Counted from the stretch's first letter, positions 17,150-26,104 are shown. The stretch is 64,000 nucleotides of DNA from Actinocatenispora sp963805605 (GCA_963805605.1 CAWDUX010000002.1:1736001-1800000), one strand, 5' to 3'. Translations and numbers: made by a program. The notes: generated by a model not told the origin, from the letters alone.

Positions 17150-18017
17150 CGGAGACCTCCTCGACCCGCTTGCCGTCCACCCATCGGTAGAAGCCCTGGC
17201 CGCTCTTGCGACCCAGCCTGCCCTCGGCGACCATCCGCTCCAGCAGCGCGGGCGGTGCGAACCGGTCCCCGTATGCCCCGCGCAGGGTGCGGGCGATATC
17301 CAGCCGGACATCCAACCCGACCACATCGGTCAGCTCCAGCGGCCCCATCGGATGCCGGTACCCGAGGGTCATCGCCTTGTCGATGTCGGCTGGTGACGCC
17401 ACCCCGTCCTCGACCATCCGGATCGCCTCCAGACCGAGCGTCACCCCCAGCCGGGAGCTCGCGAAGCCCGGTGCGTCCGCCACCACCACCGGGTCCTTGC
17501 CGAGCCGGGCGGCCAGCCGCAGCGCGCCCTGCCGGGTGTCGTCCGAGGTGGCCGCACCGACCACGACCTCCAGCAGCGGCATCGCCCAGACCGGGTTGAA
17601 GAAGTGCAGGCCGCAGAACCGGTCCGGCCGCTGCAGTCCGGCACTCAGCGCGTCGATGGAGATGCTGGAGGTGTTGCTGGCCAGCAGGTCCGGCGACAGC
17701 TCCTCGGCTGCCTGCAGGACCGAACGCTTCAGCTCCACCCGTTCCGGTACCGCCTCGACGACCACCGCCGGCCCCGCTGCCAGGTCACCGACCGCACCCG
17801 CGGTACGGAGTCTGCCCCTGGCCGCCGCCGCGTCCTGCGCCGTCATCCGTCCACGCTGTACGGAACGCTCCCACCGGTCGCCCAGTGCCGCCACCATCGC
17901 GTCGGCCCGTTGCGGGTCGATCTCGACAAGTTCGACCCGGTATCCCGCACCGGCCGCCACGTACCCGATCCCGGCGCCCATCGTGCCGCCGCCGATCACC
18001 ACCAGCCGCTCGTCCAC
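17142..18017 (-). CDS. 3-hydroxyacyl-CoA (3-hydroxybutyryl-CoA) dehydrogenase
   Basis: 291 residues. The N-terminal Rossmann loop VVIGGGTMGAGIGYVAAGAGY is followed by an acidic end of strand 2 (VEID), indicating NAD. The catalytic His region is GLHFFNPVWAMPLLEVV, and NTSSISIDAL is also typical. The GTG at 18017 has GGAGGAGG about 10 nt upstream. It oxidises 3-hydroxyacyl-CoA to 3-ketoacyl-CoA. The short single-domain length fits PaaH/Hbd-type enzymes rather than FadB fusions. It is first of a coupled pair with the hydratase. Confidence 0.92.
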   Translation of the reverse strand: MDERLVVIGGGTMGAGIGYVAAGAGYRVELVEIDPQRADAMVAALGDRWERSVQRGRMTAQDAAAARGRLRTAGAVGDLAAGPAVVVEAVPERVELKRSVLQAAEELSPDLLASNTSSISIDALSAGLQRPDRFCGLHFFNPVWAMPLLEVVVGAATSDDTRQGALRLAARLGKDPVVVADAPGFASSRLGVTLGLEAIRMVEDGVASPADIDKAMTLGYRHPMGPLELTDVVGLDVRLDIARTLRGAYGDRFAPPALLERMVAEGRLGRKSGQGFYRWVDGKRVEEVSGE

Positions 18018-18129
18018 CCGAGGTGCACCTCCTCCTGGGACCCGGTGCACGCCCGGCAGGCGTCCGGAGTCCGACCACGTTTGTCCGGGCGAGCCTACGA
18101 CGTCCCGGCACACCACTGCCCCGGACGCA

Positions 18130-18167
18130 CCGCTGCCCCGGTGTCCAGTGGACAGCCGGGGCAGCGG
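18130..18167 (-). terminator. Strong hairpin between TQXA surface gene and dehydrogenase
   Basis: CCGCTGCCCCGG pairs with CCGGGGCAGCGG over 12 bp, and TGTCC/GGACA adds a 5-bp inner stem with one bulged base. It lies just past the stop of the surface-protein gene at 18188. Confidence 0.8.
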
Positions 18168-18187
18168 GTACCGCGTCAGGGCGTCGG

Positions 18188-19639
18188 TCAGGCGCCAGCG
18201 GTCAGGTTACGACGACGGCGCAGCATGAACAGCAGCACGCCACCGGCCACCAGCAGGGCCAGACCGGCGCCGACGATGATCGGCAGGCTGGTACCGGTCA
18301 CCGGCAGACCGCCACCGGCCTGGCCGCTGGCCGACGGGCTCGGCGACGGGGCGGCCGGGGAGCTGGCCACCGCGCACTCCAGGGTGCCGGTGAACTCCTG
18401 GTGGAAGTCACCCGAGGTCACCTCGATGGTGTACTTCGCGCCCTCGGAGACCGGAACCTGCACGCTCTGCGAGGCGCCGGGCGCGATCGACAGCGACCTG
18501 GTGAAGTCGCCGCTGGTCACCTTGACGTCACCGGCGGCCTTGCCGCTGTTGTCGACCTTCACCTTGACGCCGCTGGCGCCGTTGTCGCCGGCCGGAACGC
18601 AGACGTTCTCGGAGGAGGCGGTGAATGCCGGCAGCTCCTTGGTGCTCCAGGTGAGCTCGGCCGCAGCACTCGCAGACACCGAACCGGAACCGGCCAGGAT
18701 CAGCTTCTGGATCGAGTCAGCCGGATTGCCGACGAACACGCGGCCGGTGGCGACCTGGCCGGTGACCGTGGCACTCACGCTGGTCGAGCCCGGGTCGGCG
18801 CCGGCCGGCACCTTCACCCAGACCTCGTCACCGTTGGCCGCGGTGCTGGACTCGGTGGTCGACGAGCCGTGCTTGACCATCAGCTTGGTGCCGGCGGGCG
18901 CGGCTGCCAGCTTCAGGTCGACCTTGTCGGCCGAGGTGTGCACCGTGATCGGGCCGATCGGCTCGTCCGGGTGCCCGGCCAGGTTGTGCCCGTCGCCCAG
19001 CGCGATGGTGGGGGCGGGCTCACTCTCGATGCCGGTGTTGATGCTGTCGTTGGTCAGCATCTTGTAGACGTCGTAGATGCGCGTCCAGCGCGCCTGCGAC
19101 CCGCTGCTGTGACCCTCCATCTTGAGGTTCACGTGGTCGGAGTAGTGCCAGATGGCCGCCTGGGTGGCGGTCACCGCCTCCTCCTTGGTCAGCCCCGAGC
19201 TGGGCAGCGCGTACTTGTCGGCGTGGTCGACACCCTTGCCGATCGCGGCCGGCTGCACCGACGGGAAGGAGTTGTGCAGGATCCAGTTGATCTTCGTCAG
19301 GTCGGACCCGACGTTCTTCGCCGACCAGTCCGCCTCGCGGTACTTGTTGCCGGTCCGGGTGCTCGTGTGCAGGTCGATGCAGTAGGCCGACAGATTGCCG
19401 CCACCGTGCACCGACAGAGTGAACAGGGCCGGGTTCACCGCGTGGCTCTCGCCGGTCAGCGAGACGGGGAAGCCCTTCACCGGCTCATCGGTGAAAGTGC
19501 CGTGGACGGTACCCGGGGCAGCGGCGGCCGGATCGGCCTGTGCCGGGGCGACGAACGCCGTCAGCGCGGCGGCGGCGACCGCGGTGCCGAGCGCGAGTCG
19601 CAGACCCGCGCGGTACCGCGTACGAACAGAGGACAGCAC
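18188..19639 (-). CDS. TQXA-domain thioester surface protein with LPXTG-like anchor
   Basis: 483 residues from the GTG at 19639, preceded by AGGAGG at ideal spacing. Signal peptide at residues 1-38 (ending AQA-DPAAA). The thioester domain follows, with its Cys in NLSAYCIDLHTST (about residue 85) and its Gln in AVTATQAAIWHYSDHV (about residue 150), the pair that forms an internal Cys-Gln thioester able to bond covalently to host or neighbour surfaces. A middle region of Ig-like beta domains comes next, then a Ser/Pro linker, LPVTG, a hydrophobic helix and RRRRN. The anchor pattern is that of a sortase substrate. No sortase is in the window. Confidence 0.9.
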   Translation of the reverse strand: MLSSVRTRYRAGLRLALGTAVAAAALTAFVAPAQADPAAAAPGTVHGTFTDEPVKGFPVSLTGESHAVNPALFTLSVHGGGNLSAYCIDLHTSTRTGNKYREADWSAKNVGSDLTKINWILHNSFPSVQPAAIGKGVDHADKYALPSSGLTKEEAVTATQAAIWHYSDHVNLKMEGHSSGSQARWTRIYDVYKMLTNDSINTGIESEPAPTIALGDGHNLAGHPDEPIGPITVHTSADKVDLKLAAAPAGTKLMVKHGSSTTESSTAANGDEVWVKVPAGADPGSTSVSATVTGQVATGRVFVGNPADSIQKLILAGSGSVSASAAAELTWSTKELPAFTASSENVCVPAGDNGASGVKVKVDNSGKAAGDVKVTSGDFTRSLSIAPGASQSVQVPVSEGAKYTIEVTSGDFHQEFTGTLECAVASSPAAPSPSPSASGQAGGGLPVTGTSLPIIVGAGLALLVAGGVLLFMLRRRRNLTAGA

Positions 19640-20046
19640 TCCAAAACCTCCTGGCAGAGTGACGTACCGGTACGGGGTGCAGGGCATGTGCCGGTACGCG
19701 GCGCGGCGGGGACACGGGTGACCCGGGCCAGCGCGGAAATGTGGAACGAAGTAGGGATCAATCCCAGCCGTGTCACTTTCCCACAGGCACACCCTGAGTG
19801 GTCAAGTCCAGTCTGTCCAATTCGGCATCCACTTGCGACCTTCACTCACCTTCCGGGTTCTCGCCATCGCCGCCGGTAGCGAAACGCAGTGTCCGAGGTG
19901 GACGAGTCCGAAGTAGACGGTGCTGATCTTGAGCAATGGTCGGTTTTCCGCGCTGTATCCGCGGACCATGCGCCCGGAGCGTGTTCCTGGCCACGTTTTC
20001 GCGGCGCCCTGAACGTGTGTCGCCACCCGCGACCGCCCGCGCGTAG
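19640..20046. other. Gene-free stretch upstream of the TQXA gene
   Basis: About 400 nt with no frame that looks coding. It carries the promoter region of the TQXA gene and the space after the PrsW gene. The only structure I noted is a short direct repeat GTCCGA-G/A-GT-G/A-GAC around 19891-19918. Confidence 0.5.
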
Positions 20047-21558
20047 TCAGCCGCCGTTGAAGCCATGCAACAGGTACACCACGATCCACAGCGCGGTCGC
20101 CAGCGTGCCGATCGAACCGGCCAGGCCGAGACGGTTGTCCGGCGAGAGCCGTTGCCGCCTCGCCTGCCAGGTGCCCAACGCGACCAGCGCCAGCGCCAGT
20201 ACCGACAGGCCGGGTACCACCAGACCGAGCACCGCCAGCACACACGACCAGACACCCAGCGGGGTGCGCTGTTCCCGGCCGAACCGGCCAGCGACTCGGA
20301 TACCCAGTGCCCGCAGCTTCTCCCGCGCCTCCAGGATGTCCTGCACGCAACGCTCCAACGCCTGCGAGCGGGGATTCGGGTGCGCCGCGGCATCCCGGTA
20401 CGTCCCGTGCCCGCTGCGGCTGATCTCCACCGCCAGACCGGACTGGGCGCGTTGCAGCCGGCGTACCGCCCGGTCTGCCCGCAGCCCGGCCTGTGCCGCT
20501 GCGCACCGGCGGGCCGCGGTCCGACCCCGACCCGTGACCAGTGCGTCCATCTCCTCCGGTGCCACCAGGATCGGCTCGATGCCGTTCAATCGGCCCAGGT
20601 AGTAGCCGGCCTCATGCCGGCGGGCGACCCGCAACAGCAGCATCACCGCGACGAAACCGGGGATGCCCTTCAGCAGCAGAGCGCCCACCAGACCGACCAC
20701 ACCCATCCCGAAACCGTCCGCGAGCAGCGGCGAGTTCCAGAAGAAGTGCAGGGTCCAGGCACCCAGGAAGGCCAGTACCGCCACGCCGACACGCGCCCGC
20801 AACGAGCGTTCCCTGCGCACCATCGCGTACCCGATTCCGGCCCCGACCAGGGCGGTGAACAGGGTGTGGCTCCACAACCCGCCGAGGAATCCACGTACCA
20901 GGAACACCGCCACCACGGGGGTGATCTGGTCACCCGTACCGGCGAGGACGACCGCGTTGATCGAGTACACGAAGTCCTCGACAACCTGGAAGCCGAGCCC
21001 GACCAGCGCGCCGTACACGAAACCGTCGACCACGCTGTTCACGTGCCGGGCAGCCAGCAGCACGATCACCACCACGCCGAGCGCCTTCAACGTCTCCTCG
21101 GTGGTGGGGCCGACGATCGCCGGCCCCCACCGGTCCGAGAAGCTCGGCGAGACCAGCTTCGCCAGGATGTCCTGCGCCGCGGTGTTGCCCAGGTTGGCGG
21201 TGGCGGTGGCGACCAGGCCGCCCCAGCCCATCGCGGTGGCCAGCAACGCCACCGGTTCGCGTTCCAGGTAGTCGACCTCGCGCACCAGCAGAACGAACGG
21301 GATCGCGTACAACGTGAACAGGACGAAGGCAGCGATGGACGCCCGAGGGTAGAGGGTGACCGCATCGGCGAAGATCAGGCCGATCCGGCTCGCCCCCACC
21401 ACCGCGAGCAGTACGAGAAGCCAGAACGCGGGCAACCGCAGGGTGCGTCCCAAGCCGCCGGCGTCGGGTGGTTGCTGTACGGGTGGCCGCTCCTCGATGA
21501 TCTCCGGCAGGGAACGCTCGGCATCCGCGTCGTCGGCCGGCGTCGTGCCCCGGGTCAC
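20047..21558 (-). CDS. PrsW-family intramembrane metalloprotease
   Basis: 503 residues. A core of eight or more transmembrane helices contains the PrsW motifs: EETLKALGV (EExxK type) around residue 150, VDGFVYGALVGLGFQVVEDFVYS with conserved Glu around residue 180, and HTLFTALVGAGIGYA around residue 225. After about residue 300 comes a soluble Arg/Ala-rich region of about 110 residues, then two more hydrophobic helices. This C-terminal extension is longer than in Bacillus PrsW. PrsW cleaves anti-sigma factors in the membrane, and the substrate here is unknown. The GTG start overlaps the upstream gene by 4 nt. Confidence 0.9.
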   Translation of the reverse strand: MTRGTTPADDADAERSLPEIIEERPPVQQPPDAGGLGRTLRLPAFWLLVLLAVVGASRIGLIFADAVTLYPRASIAAFVLFTLYAIPFVLLVREVDYLEREPVALLATAMGWGGLVATATANLGNTAAQDILAKLVSPSFSDRWGPAIVGPTTEETLKALGVVVIVLLAARHVNSVVDGFVYGALVGLGFQVVEDFVYSINAVVLAGTGDQITPVVAVFLVRGFLGGLWSHTLFTALVGAGIGYAMVRRERSLRARVGVAVLAFLGAWTLHFFWNSPLLADGFGMGVVGLVGALLLKGIPGFVAVMLLLRVARRHEAGYYLGRLNGIEPILVAPEEMDALVTGRGRTAARRCAAAQAGLRADRAVRRLQRAQSGLAVEISRSGHGTYRDAAAHPNPRSQALERCVQDILEAREKLRALGIRVAGRFGREQRTPLGVWSCVLAVLGLVVPGLSVLALALVALGTWQARRQRLSPDNRLGLAGSIGTLATALWIVVYLLHGFNGG

Positions 21559-22091
21559 GACGCACCGAACCGCACGCTGCGCACCGTGGACAACAGTTCC
21601 TCGTTGCCGCGCCGGAGATCGGTCTCGGTACCGGCCAGGCTGATCTCCACGCCGATGCCGGCGTGCGCGAAGACCGCGTACAGGCCGATCCGGCCGGGTG
21701 TGGAGTAGCTGCTCTGCAGCCCCGGTACGCCATCGAGCGTCCGGGTGCGATGTTCCCGCTGGGACGCCTGGTATCCGGGGTTGCTCTGGATCTTGCGTCG
21801 CAGTCGGGCGCTGAGGCCGGCGAGATCCCCGGTGTACTCGCTCGCCTCGATCACCACCCGCACACCGCGCACGATCATGACCAGTCGCCGCAGCGACGGG
21901 ACGGTCCTGGTCACGTCGAGGACGGTGTCGGGTGCGGCGGCCACCGTCACGTCCAGACCGACGTCCATACGGCGACCGACCGGTACGGACCGTCCTGCGG
22001 GTAGCGCCCGGTCGATGCTCGGCAGTCCGACGGCGATCACAGCCACGATGACGAGCACCGCGAGACTGCCGTACAGGTTCAGTCGGAGCAC
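21555..22091 (-). CDS. Membrane-anchored exported protein, coupled to PrsW
   Basis: 178 residues with one N-terminal transmembrane helix (about residues 8-26) and an exported alpha/beta domain with no Cys. A region TPGRIGLYAVFAHAGIGVEISLAG near the end resembles a lipoprotein-like or secretion-associated fold, but no family is recognised. Its stop overlaps the PrsW start by GTGA, so the two are made together. It could be a partner or regulator of the protease. This is inference from coupling only. Confidence 0.75.
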   Translation of the reverse strand: MLRLNLYGSLAVLVIVAVIAVGLPSIDRALPAGRSVPVGRRMDVGLDVTVAAAPDTVLDVTRTVPSLRRLVMIVRGVRVVIEASEYTGDLAGLSARLRRKIQSNPGYQASQREHRTRTLDGVPGLQSSYSTPGRIGLYAVFAHAGIGVEISLAGTETDLRRGNEELLSTVRSVRFGAS

Positions 22092-22342
22092 GCGATCCCC
22101 ACCTTCTCCAAGTCGGGTGGTGACCAGCCAAAATGTACTGGACGGCGCATTTCCGCGCGATATGATGGCGCGCTACGTAGTGACTTGGCTGCGGACCGTC
22201 CCAGTCTACCGAACAGTAGTGTTGGCCAACCCCGGTACCACATCCTGCGTCCAGAGACCCTCGATGATCAAGTACCGGGTGATTTCCGGTCACGCACCGC
22301 CCGATCCGAGCCGGATCCGCCCGGCCGGGCAGGATCGTGCGC

Positions 22343-22936
22343 ATGGAGTTCTCCGAGGTCGTGCACCGCCGACGGATGGTCCGCAACTACGACCCGGACC
22401 GCCCGGTACCCACCGAGATACGGGACCGGATCCTGCGCAACGGCCTGCGCGCGCCGAGCGCCGGCTTCACCCAGGGTTGGGCCTTCCTGGTGCTGGAGAC
22501 CGCGGCGGACCGAGCCCGCTTCTGGGCCGCCACCAGCCCCGATCCGGCCGCCACCACCGGATGGCTGACCCGGATGTCGCGCGCGCCGCTGATCGTTGTG
22601 CCGATGTCGCACCAGGACGCCTACCTGGACCGCTACGCCGAGCCGGACAAGGGCCGTACGGACCGCGACGCGTGGTCGATGCCGTACTGGCACATCGACA
22701 CCGGCTTCGCCGCGCTGACCATGCTGCTCACTGTGGTGGACGAAGATCTCGGGGCGTGCTTCTTCGGCATCCCGGGCAACCGGGTCAGCGCGTTCCGCCG
22801 GGAGTTCGGCGTTCCTGGCAACCGGACACCCATCGGCGCCATCACGATCGGCTACCGGGCACCGGATCCGCGGTCCCCGTCGCTGCGCCGCGGACGCCGG
22901 CCACCCGCCGAGGTACTGCACTTCGGGCAATGGTGA
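22343..22936 (+). CDS. Nitroreductase family protein
   Basis: 197 residues with the nitroreductase opening MEFSEVVHRRRMVRNYDPDRPVP (Arg residues bind FMN) and LRAPSAGFTQGWAFLVLE. The later GACFFGIPGNRVSAFRREFGVP and TIGYRAPDP complete the FMN fold. It probably reduces a quinone, nitro or similar compound with NAD(P)H. The physiological substrate is not evident. An ATG two codons upstream is equally possible as the start. It converges on kptA with only 7 nt between stops. Confidence 0.9.
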   Translation: MEFSEVVHRRRMVRNYDPDRPVPTEIRDRILRNGLRAPSAGFTQGWAFLVLETAADRARFWAATSPDPAATTGWLTRMSRAPLIVVPMSHQDAYLDRYAEPDKGRTDRDAWSMPYWHIDTGFAALTMLLTVVDEDLGACFFGIPGNRVSAFRREFGVPGNRTPIGAITIGYRAPDPRSPSLRRGRRPPAEVLHFGQW

Positions 22937-22943
22937 CCGGGCG

Positions 22944-23477
22944 TCAATCGGGAAACGACAGGTAGCGGGCCGGTACCGCACTGGCGAGCCAGACCCCGTT
23001 GGCGGTGCGGTAGAACAGATGACCGTCGGCCGCCATCGGTCCCGCGGCCACGGTGAGCACCACCGGCCGACCACGCCGGGCGCCCACCCGCAGCGCAGTC
23101 TCCCGGTCCGGCGACAGGTGCACATGGTGCCGGTTGCCGCGGGCCAGACCCTCGGCCCAGATCGCCGGCAGTGCACGCGACACCGTGCCGTGGAACAGTT
23201 CGGCGGGCGGCGTCGAGGGCGGCAGGCCCAGCTGCACCGGTACGGAGTGGCCCTGGTTGGCCCGGATCCTGCCGTCCGACAGCGCGAAACGCTGCTTGTC
23301 GCTGCTGGCGACCACGCGTTCGAGCTGTTCGGGCGCGACCCCCCAGCCACGCGCGGCCAGCGCCGCGAGCAACTCGGTCACCGGTACCCAGCCGGCCCCG
23401 TCCAGGGTGATGCCGATGCTCTCCGGCGCGTGCCGCAGCACGTACGAAAGCTTCTTACTGGCCTTGAGGTCATCCAT
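22944..23477 (-). CDS. kptA: RNA 2'-phosphotransferase, KptA/Tpt1 family
   Basis: 177 residues of the Tpt1/KptA fold. The N-terminal winged-helix lobe has KLSYVLRHAPESIGITLDGAGWV and the catalytic half has FHGTVSRALPAIWAEGL and HHVHLSPDRETALRVG, with the conserved Arg/His and HxHLS residues. The family removes a 2'-phosphate from RNA using NAD. Bacteria usually lack the tRNA-splicing pathway it serves in yeast, so its bacterial role is unclear. The ATG at 23477 has GAGGA upstream. A GTG five codons earlier is less likely. Confidence 0.92.
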   Translation of the reverse strand: MDDLKASKKLSYVLRHAPESIGITLDGAGWVPVTELLAALAARGWGVAPEQLERVVASSDKQRFALSDGRIRANQGHSVPVQLGLPPSTPPAELFHGTVSRALPAIWAEGLARGNRHHVHLSPDRETALRVGARRGRPVVLTVAAGPMAADGHLFYRTANGVWLASAVPARYLSFPD

Positions 23478-23495
23478 CGTGGCTATCCTCACCGG

Positions 23496-23873
23496 ATGGA
23501 CGCCTCCGCGCTACGTACTTTGTCCGCAGCCAAGTACGTGCTGGTCACCACGTTCCGACGGAACGGTACGGCGGTGCCGACCCCGGTGTGGCACGCCCCG
23601 GACGGCGACGGGCTGGTGGTCTGGACGGTCCGCGACACCGGGAAGGTGAAGCGGCTGCGCAACAACCCGGAGGTACGCCTCGCGCCGTGCACGTTCCGTG
23701 GTGAGCCGACCGGCGACGACGTACCGGCGCGCGGCGAACTGCTCGACGCCGCCGGCAGTGCGCGGGCCCGGCGGCTGATCCGGCGCCGGTACGGCATTGT
23801 CGGCCACCTGACGCTGTTCGGCAGCTGGCTGCGCCGGGGCAGCACCGGCACGGTCGGTATCCGGTTCAGCTGA
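23496..23873 (+). CDS. PPOX-class F420-dependent oxidoreductase
   Basis: 125 residues of the split-barrel flavin/deazaflavin fold. Recognisable are YVLVTTFRRNGTAVPTPVWHAPDGDGLVVWT at the start and GKVKRLRNNPEVRLAPC in the middle, typical of TIGR03666-type F420-binding proteins in actinobacteria. Substrate is unknown. Its ATG is only 18 nt from the divergent kptA start, so the promoters must lie inside the opposing coding regions or the transcripts are leaderless. It overlaps the convergent LysE gene by 8 nt. Confidence 0.88.
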   Translation: MDASALRTLSAAKYVLVTTFRRNGTAVPTPVWHAPDGDGLVVWTVRDTGKVKRLRNNPEVRLAPCTFRGEPTGDDVPARGELLDAAGSARARRLIRRRYGIVGHLTLFGSWLRRGSTGTVGIRFS

Positions 23874-24510
23874 CCGCGGGGCGCGCGGTGTCCGTGGCGA
23901 GCTTCACGGCGAGTGCGCCGAGCGCCGTACCCATCAGGTAGCGCTGCGCCCTCAGCCAGCGTGGGCGGCCGGCAAGGAACGCGGCGATCGCGCCGGCGGC
24001 GACCACGATGCTCAGGTTGACCAGCATGCTCACCGCGATCTGTACGCCACCGAGCAGGAACCCTTGGGCCAGTACGTGGCCCTGCGACACGTCGACGAAC
24101 TGCGGGATCAGCGACAGGTACATGACCGCGGCCTTGGGGTTGAGCAGGTTCGTCAGCAGCCCCATGGCGAACAGTCGGCGGCCGGAGTCCACCGGCAGGT
24201 CCTGCGGGACGAACACCGACACGCCGCCCGGCCGGATCGCCTTCCAGGCCAGCCAACCCAGATAGCAGGCACCGGCCAGCTTCACCGCCAGGTACAGCTC
24301 CGGTACGGCGACGAACACCACCGACAGGCCGAGGTTGGTGGCGGTCAGGTAGGCGAGGAAACCGAGCAGTACGCCGGCGAGCGACATGATCCCGGCCCGG
24401 CGACCCTGCGTGATGCTGCGGGACACCAGATACATCATGTTCGGTCCGGGGGTGAGCACCATCCCCAGTGCCACGGCGCCGACACCGAGCAGGGCGGCCG
24501 TACTGATCAT
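23866..24510 (-). CDS. LysE/RhtB-family amino-acid exporter
   Basis: 214 residues with six hydrophobic segments. The family signature LTPGPNMMYLVSRSITQGRRAG is near residue 20 and GACYLGWLAWKAIRPG near residue 80, followed by TNLLNPKAAVMYLSLIPQF near residue 125. It exports amino acids or related amines. It is divergent from the MocR regulator at 24691, with a strong operator between, so MocR control of this exporter is likely. Confidence 0.92.
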   Translation of the reverse strand: MISTAALLGVGAVALGMVLTPGPNMMYLVSRSITQGRRAGIMSLAGVLLGFLAYLTATNLGLSVVFVAVPELYLAVKLAGACYLGWLAWKAIRPGGVSVFVPQDLPVDSGRRLFAMGLLTNLLNPKAAVMYLSLIPQFVDVSQGHVLAQGFLLGGVQIAVSMLVNLSIVVAAGAIAAFLAGRPRWLRAQRYLMGTALGALAVKLATDTARPAVS

Positions 24511-24634
24511 GGGTTCCGCCTCATGGCTCGGTCCGGGCCGTTCGGTCCGGAAATCTTGGTCCGGGCAGTTCGGTCCGGGCAGCTCCGCGGTTCCGTCCGG
24601 AGGTCGACTGGCGCCAGGCTATGCAGACAGCTGA

Positions 24635-24668
24635 CTCAGTGCAATACTTTTATTGCACTGAGTGCAAT
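24635..24668. promoter_or_regulatory. MocR operator between LysE and MocR genes
   Basis: CTCAGTGCAATA pairs with TATTGCACTGAG around a 4-nt CTTT spacer (24635-24662), a perfect 12-bp inverted repeat. A third half-site GAGTGCAAT follows at 24661-24668 in direct orientation. MocR proteins bind such combinations of inverted and direct half-sites near their own divergent promoter. Confidence 0.75.
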
Positions 24669-24690
24669 GCAGAAATGAACCGAGGTGGAC

Positions 24691-26025
24691 ATGGACGACT
24701 ACCGCCGGGTCGCCGACACGGTGGCCAGCGAGATCGCCGGCGGTCGGCTACGGCCCGGCGACCAGCTACCGCCGCAGCGGACCTTCGCCCGCCGGCACGG
24801 CATCGCCAACTCCACCGCCAACCGTGTCTACCAGGAACTGACCCGACGCGGCCTGGTCACCGGCGAGGTCGGCCGGGGCACCTTCGTACGCCTCAGCTCA
24901 CCGGTCGAACCCGCACTCGCCGAACCGTCCGGTACACCGGTCGACCTGACCCTCACCTTCCCGACCGTCGCCGGCCAGGCGGCCCTACAGTCCGCTGCCC
25001 TGGCCCCGCTGCTGCGCCCCGACGTACTGGAACTGTCCCTGCGCCCGGTCGGCGCAACCGGGACGGCCGCCGCCCGCGCCGCCACCGCCGCGTTGCTGAC
25101 CGGTACGGACTGGGCACCGGAAGCGGCCCGGGTGCTGTTCGCCGGCAGCGGCCGGCAGGCCCTCGCAGCGGCCATCGCCGCGCTGGTGCCGGCGGGCGGC
25201 AGGCTCGGCGTCGAGGTGGTCACCTACCCCGTGGTTCGGGCCGTGGCGTCCCGGCTCGGTGTCACCCTGGTACCGCTGGCCTGCGACGGGTCCGGGCTAC
25301 GAGCAGACGCGGTCGCCGCGGCGCACCGCAGGGACCCGCTGCGCGCCGTCTATCTGCAACCGACCCTGCACAACCCGCTGACCACGACGATGCCCCCGGC
25401 ACGCCGGGCTGAACTCGCCGGAACGCTGCAACGGCTGGACCTCTGCGCGATCGAGGACGGCATCTGGCGTTTCCTGGGCGGCGACCTACCACCGCTGGCG
25501 GCGCTGGCGCCCGGGCACGTGGTGTACGTCGACAGCCTGTCCAAGCGGTTGGCGCCGGGCCTGACCGTCGGCTTCCTGGTCTCGCCGCCGGCTCACTCGG
25601 ACGCGATCGCGACCGCGCTGCGGTCCGGGTGCTGGCTGGCGGGACGGTTCGCGCTGGAGGCCGCCACCCGCTGGTCGACCGACGGCACCGTGCAGCGGAT
25701 CAGTCTGGCCAAGCATGCGGATGCGGCGGCCCGCCAGGCGGTGCTGGTGCGGCAATTCGCCGACTTCCCGGTACGGACCGACCCGTACAGCTATTTCTGC
25801 TGGTGGGAGCTGCCGGCACGGTGGCGGGCAGAGGCGTTCGTGGCGGCCGCGGCCCGCCGGGGTATCGCGGTCAGCCCCGGCTCGGGGTTCTGCGTGGAGC
25901 GGGGCAGTGCCCCGCACGCGGTACGGCTGGGGCTGGCCACGCCGCCGATGGAGACGCTGTCCGGGGCCCTCGGCGTACTGGCTACACTGGCGCGCGGCGA
26001 TCCGGCCGAACATCTCGACGACTGA
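24691..26025 (+). CDS. MocR-type GntR regulator with aminotransferase domain
   Basis: 444 residues. An N-terminal GntR winged helix (about residues 1-65; LRPGDQLPPQRTFARRHGIANSTANRVYQEL) is fused to a type I aminotransferase fold. The PLP lysine is in VYVDSLSKRLAPGLTVGFL at about residue 283. PLP-binding MocR proteins sense amino acids or vitamin B6. The ATG at 24691 has GAGG upstream. With the divergent LysE exporter and the shared operator, this forms a regulator/exporter pair. Confidence 0.92.
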   Translation: MDDYRRVADTVASEIAGGRLRPGDQLPPQRTFARRHGIANSTANRVYQELTRRGLVTGEVGRGTFVRLSSPVEPALAEPSGTPVDLTLTFPTVAGQAALQSAALAPLLRPDVLELSLRPVGATGTAAARAATAALLTGTDWAPEAARVLFAGSGRQALAAAIAALVPAGGRLGVEVVTYPVVRAVASRLGVTLVPLACDGSGLRADAVAAAHRRDPLRAVYLQPTLHNPLTTTMPPARRAELAGTLQRLDLCAIEDGIWRFLGGDLPPLAALAPGHVVYVDSLSKRLAPGLTVGFLVSPPAHSDAIATALRSGCWLAGRFALEAATRWSTDGTVQRISLAKHADAAARQAVLVRQFADFPVRTDPYSYFCWWELPARWRAEAFVAAAARRGIAVSPGSGFCVERGSAPHAVRLGLATPPMETLSGALGVLATLARGDPAEHLDD

Positions 26026-26104
26026 TCCGGCACGAACGGCGCGCGACGACCGGCACCGAAGGGGCTGGCCAGGGAATGGACGGCTGGTCAGGGCCGGATA
26101 CGGC

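Noticed and set aside
16052..17599. Long + strand frame of 515 codons
   Set aside because: Antisense to the thioesterase, hydratase and dehydrogenase genes, which have clear family motifs. Its sequence is Arg/Pro/His-rich without a family.
17885..19879. Long + strand frame of 664 codons
   Set aside because: Antisense to the TQXA surface protein gene, whose signal peptide, thioester and anchor motifs are clear.
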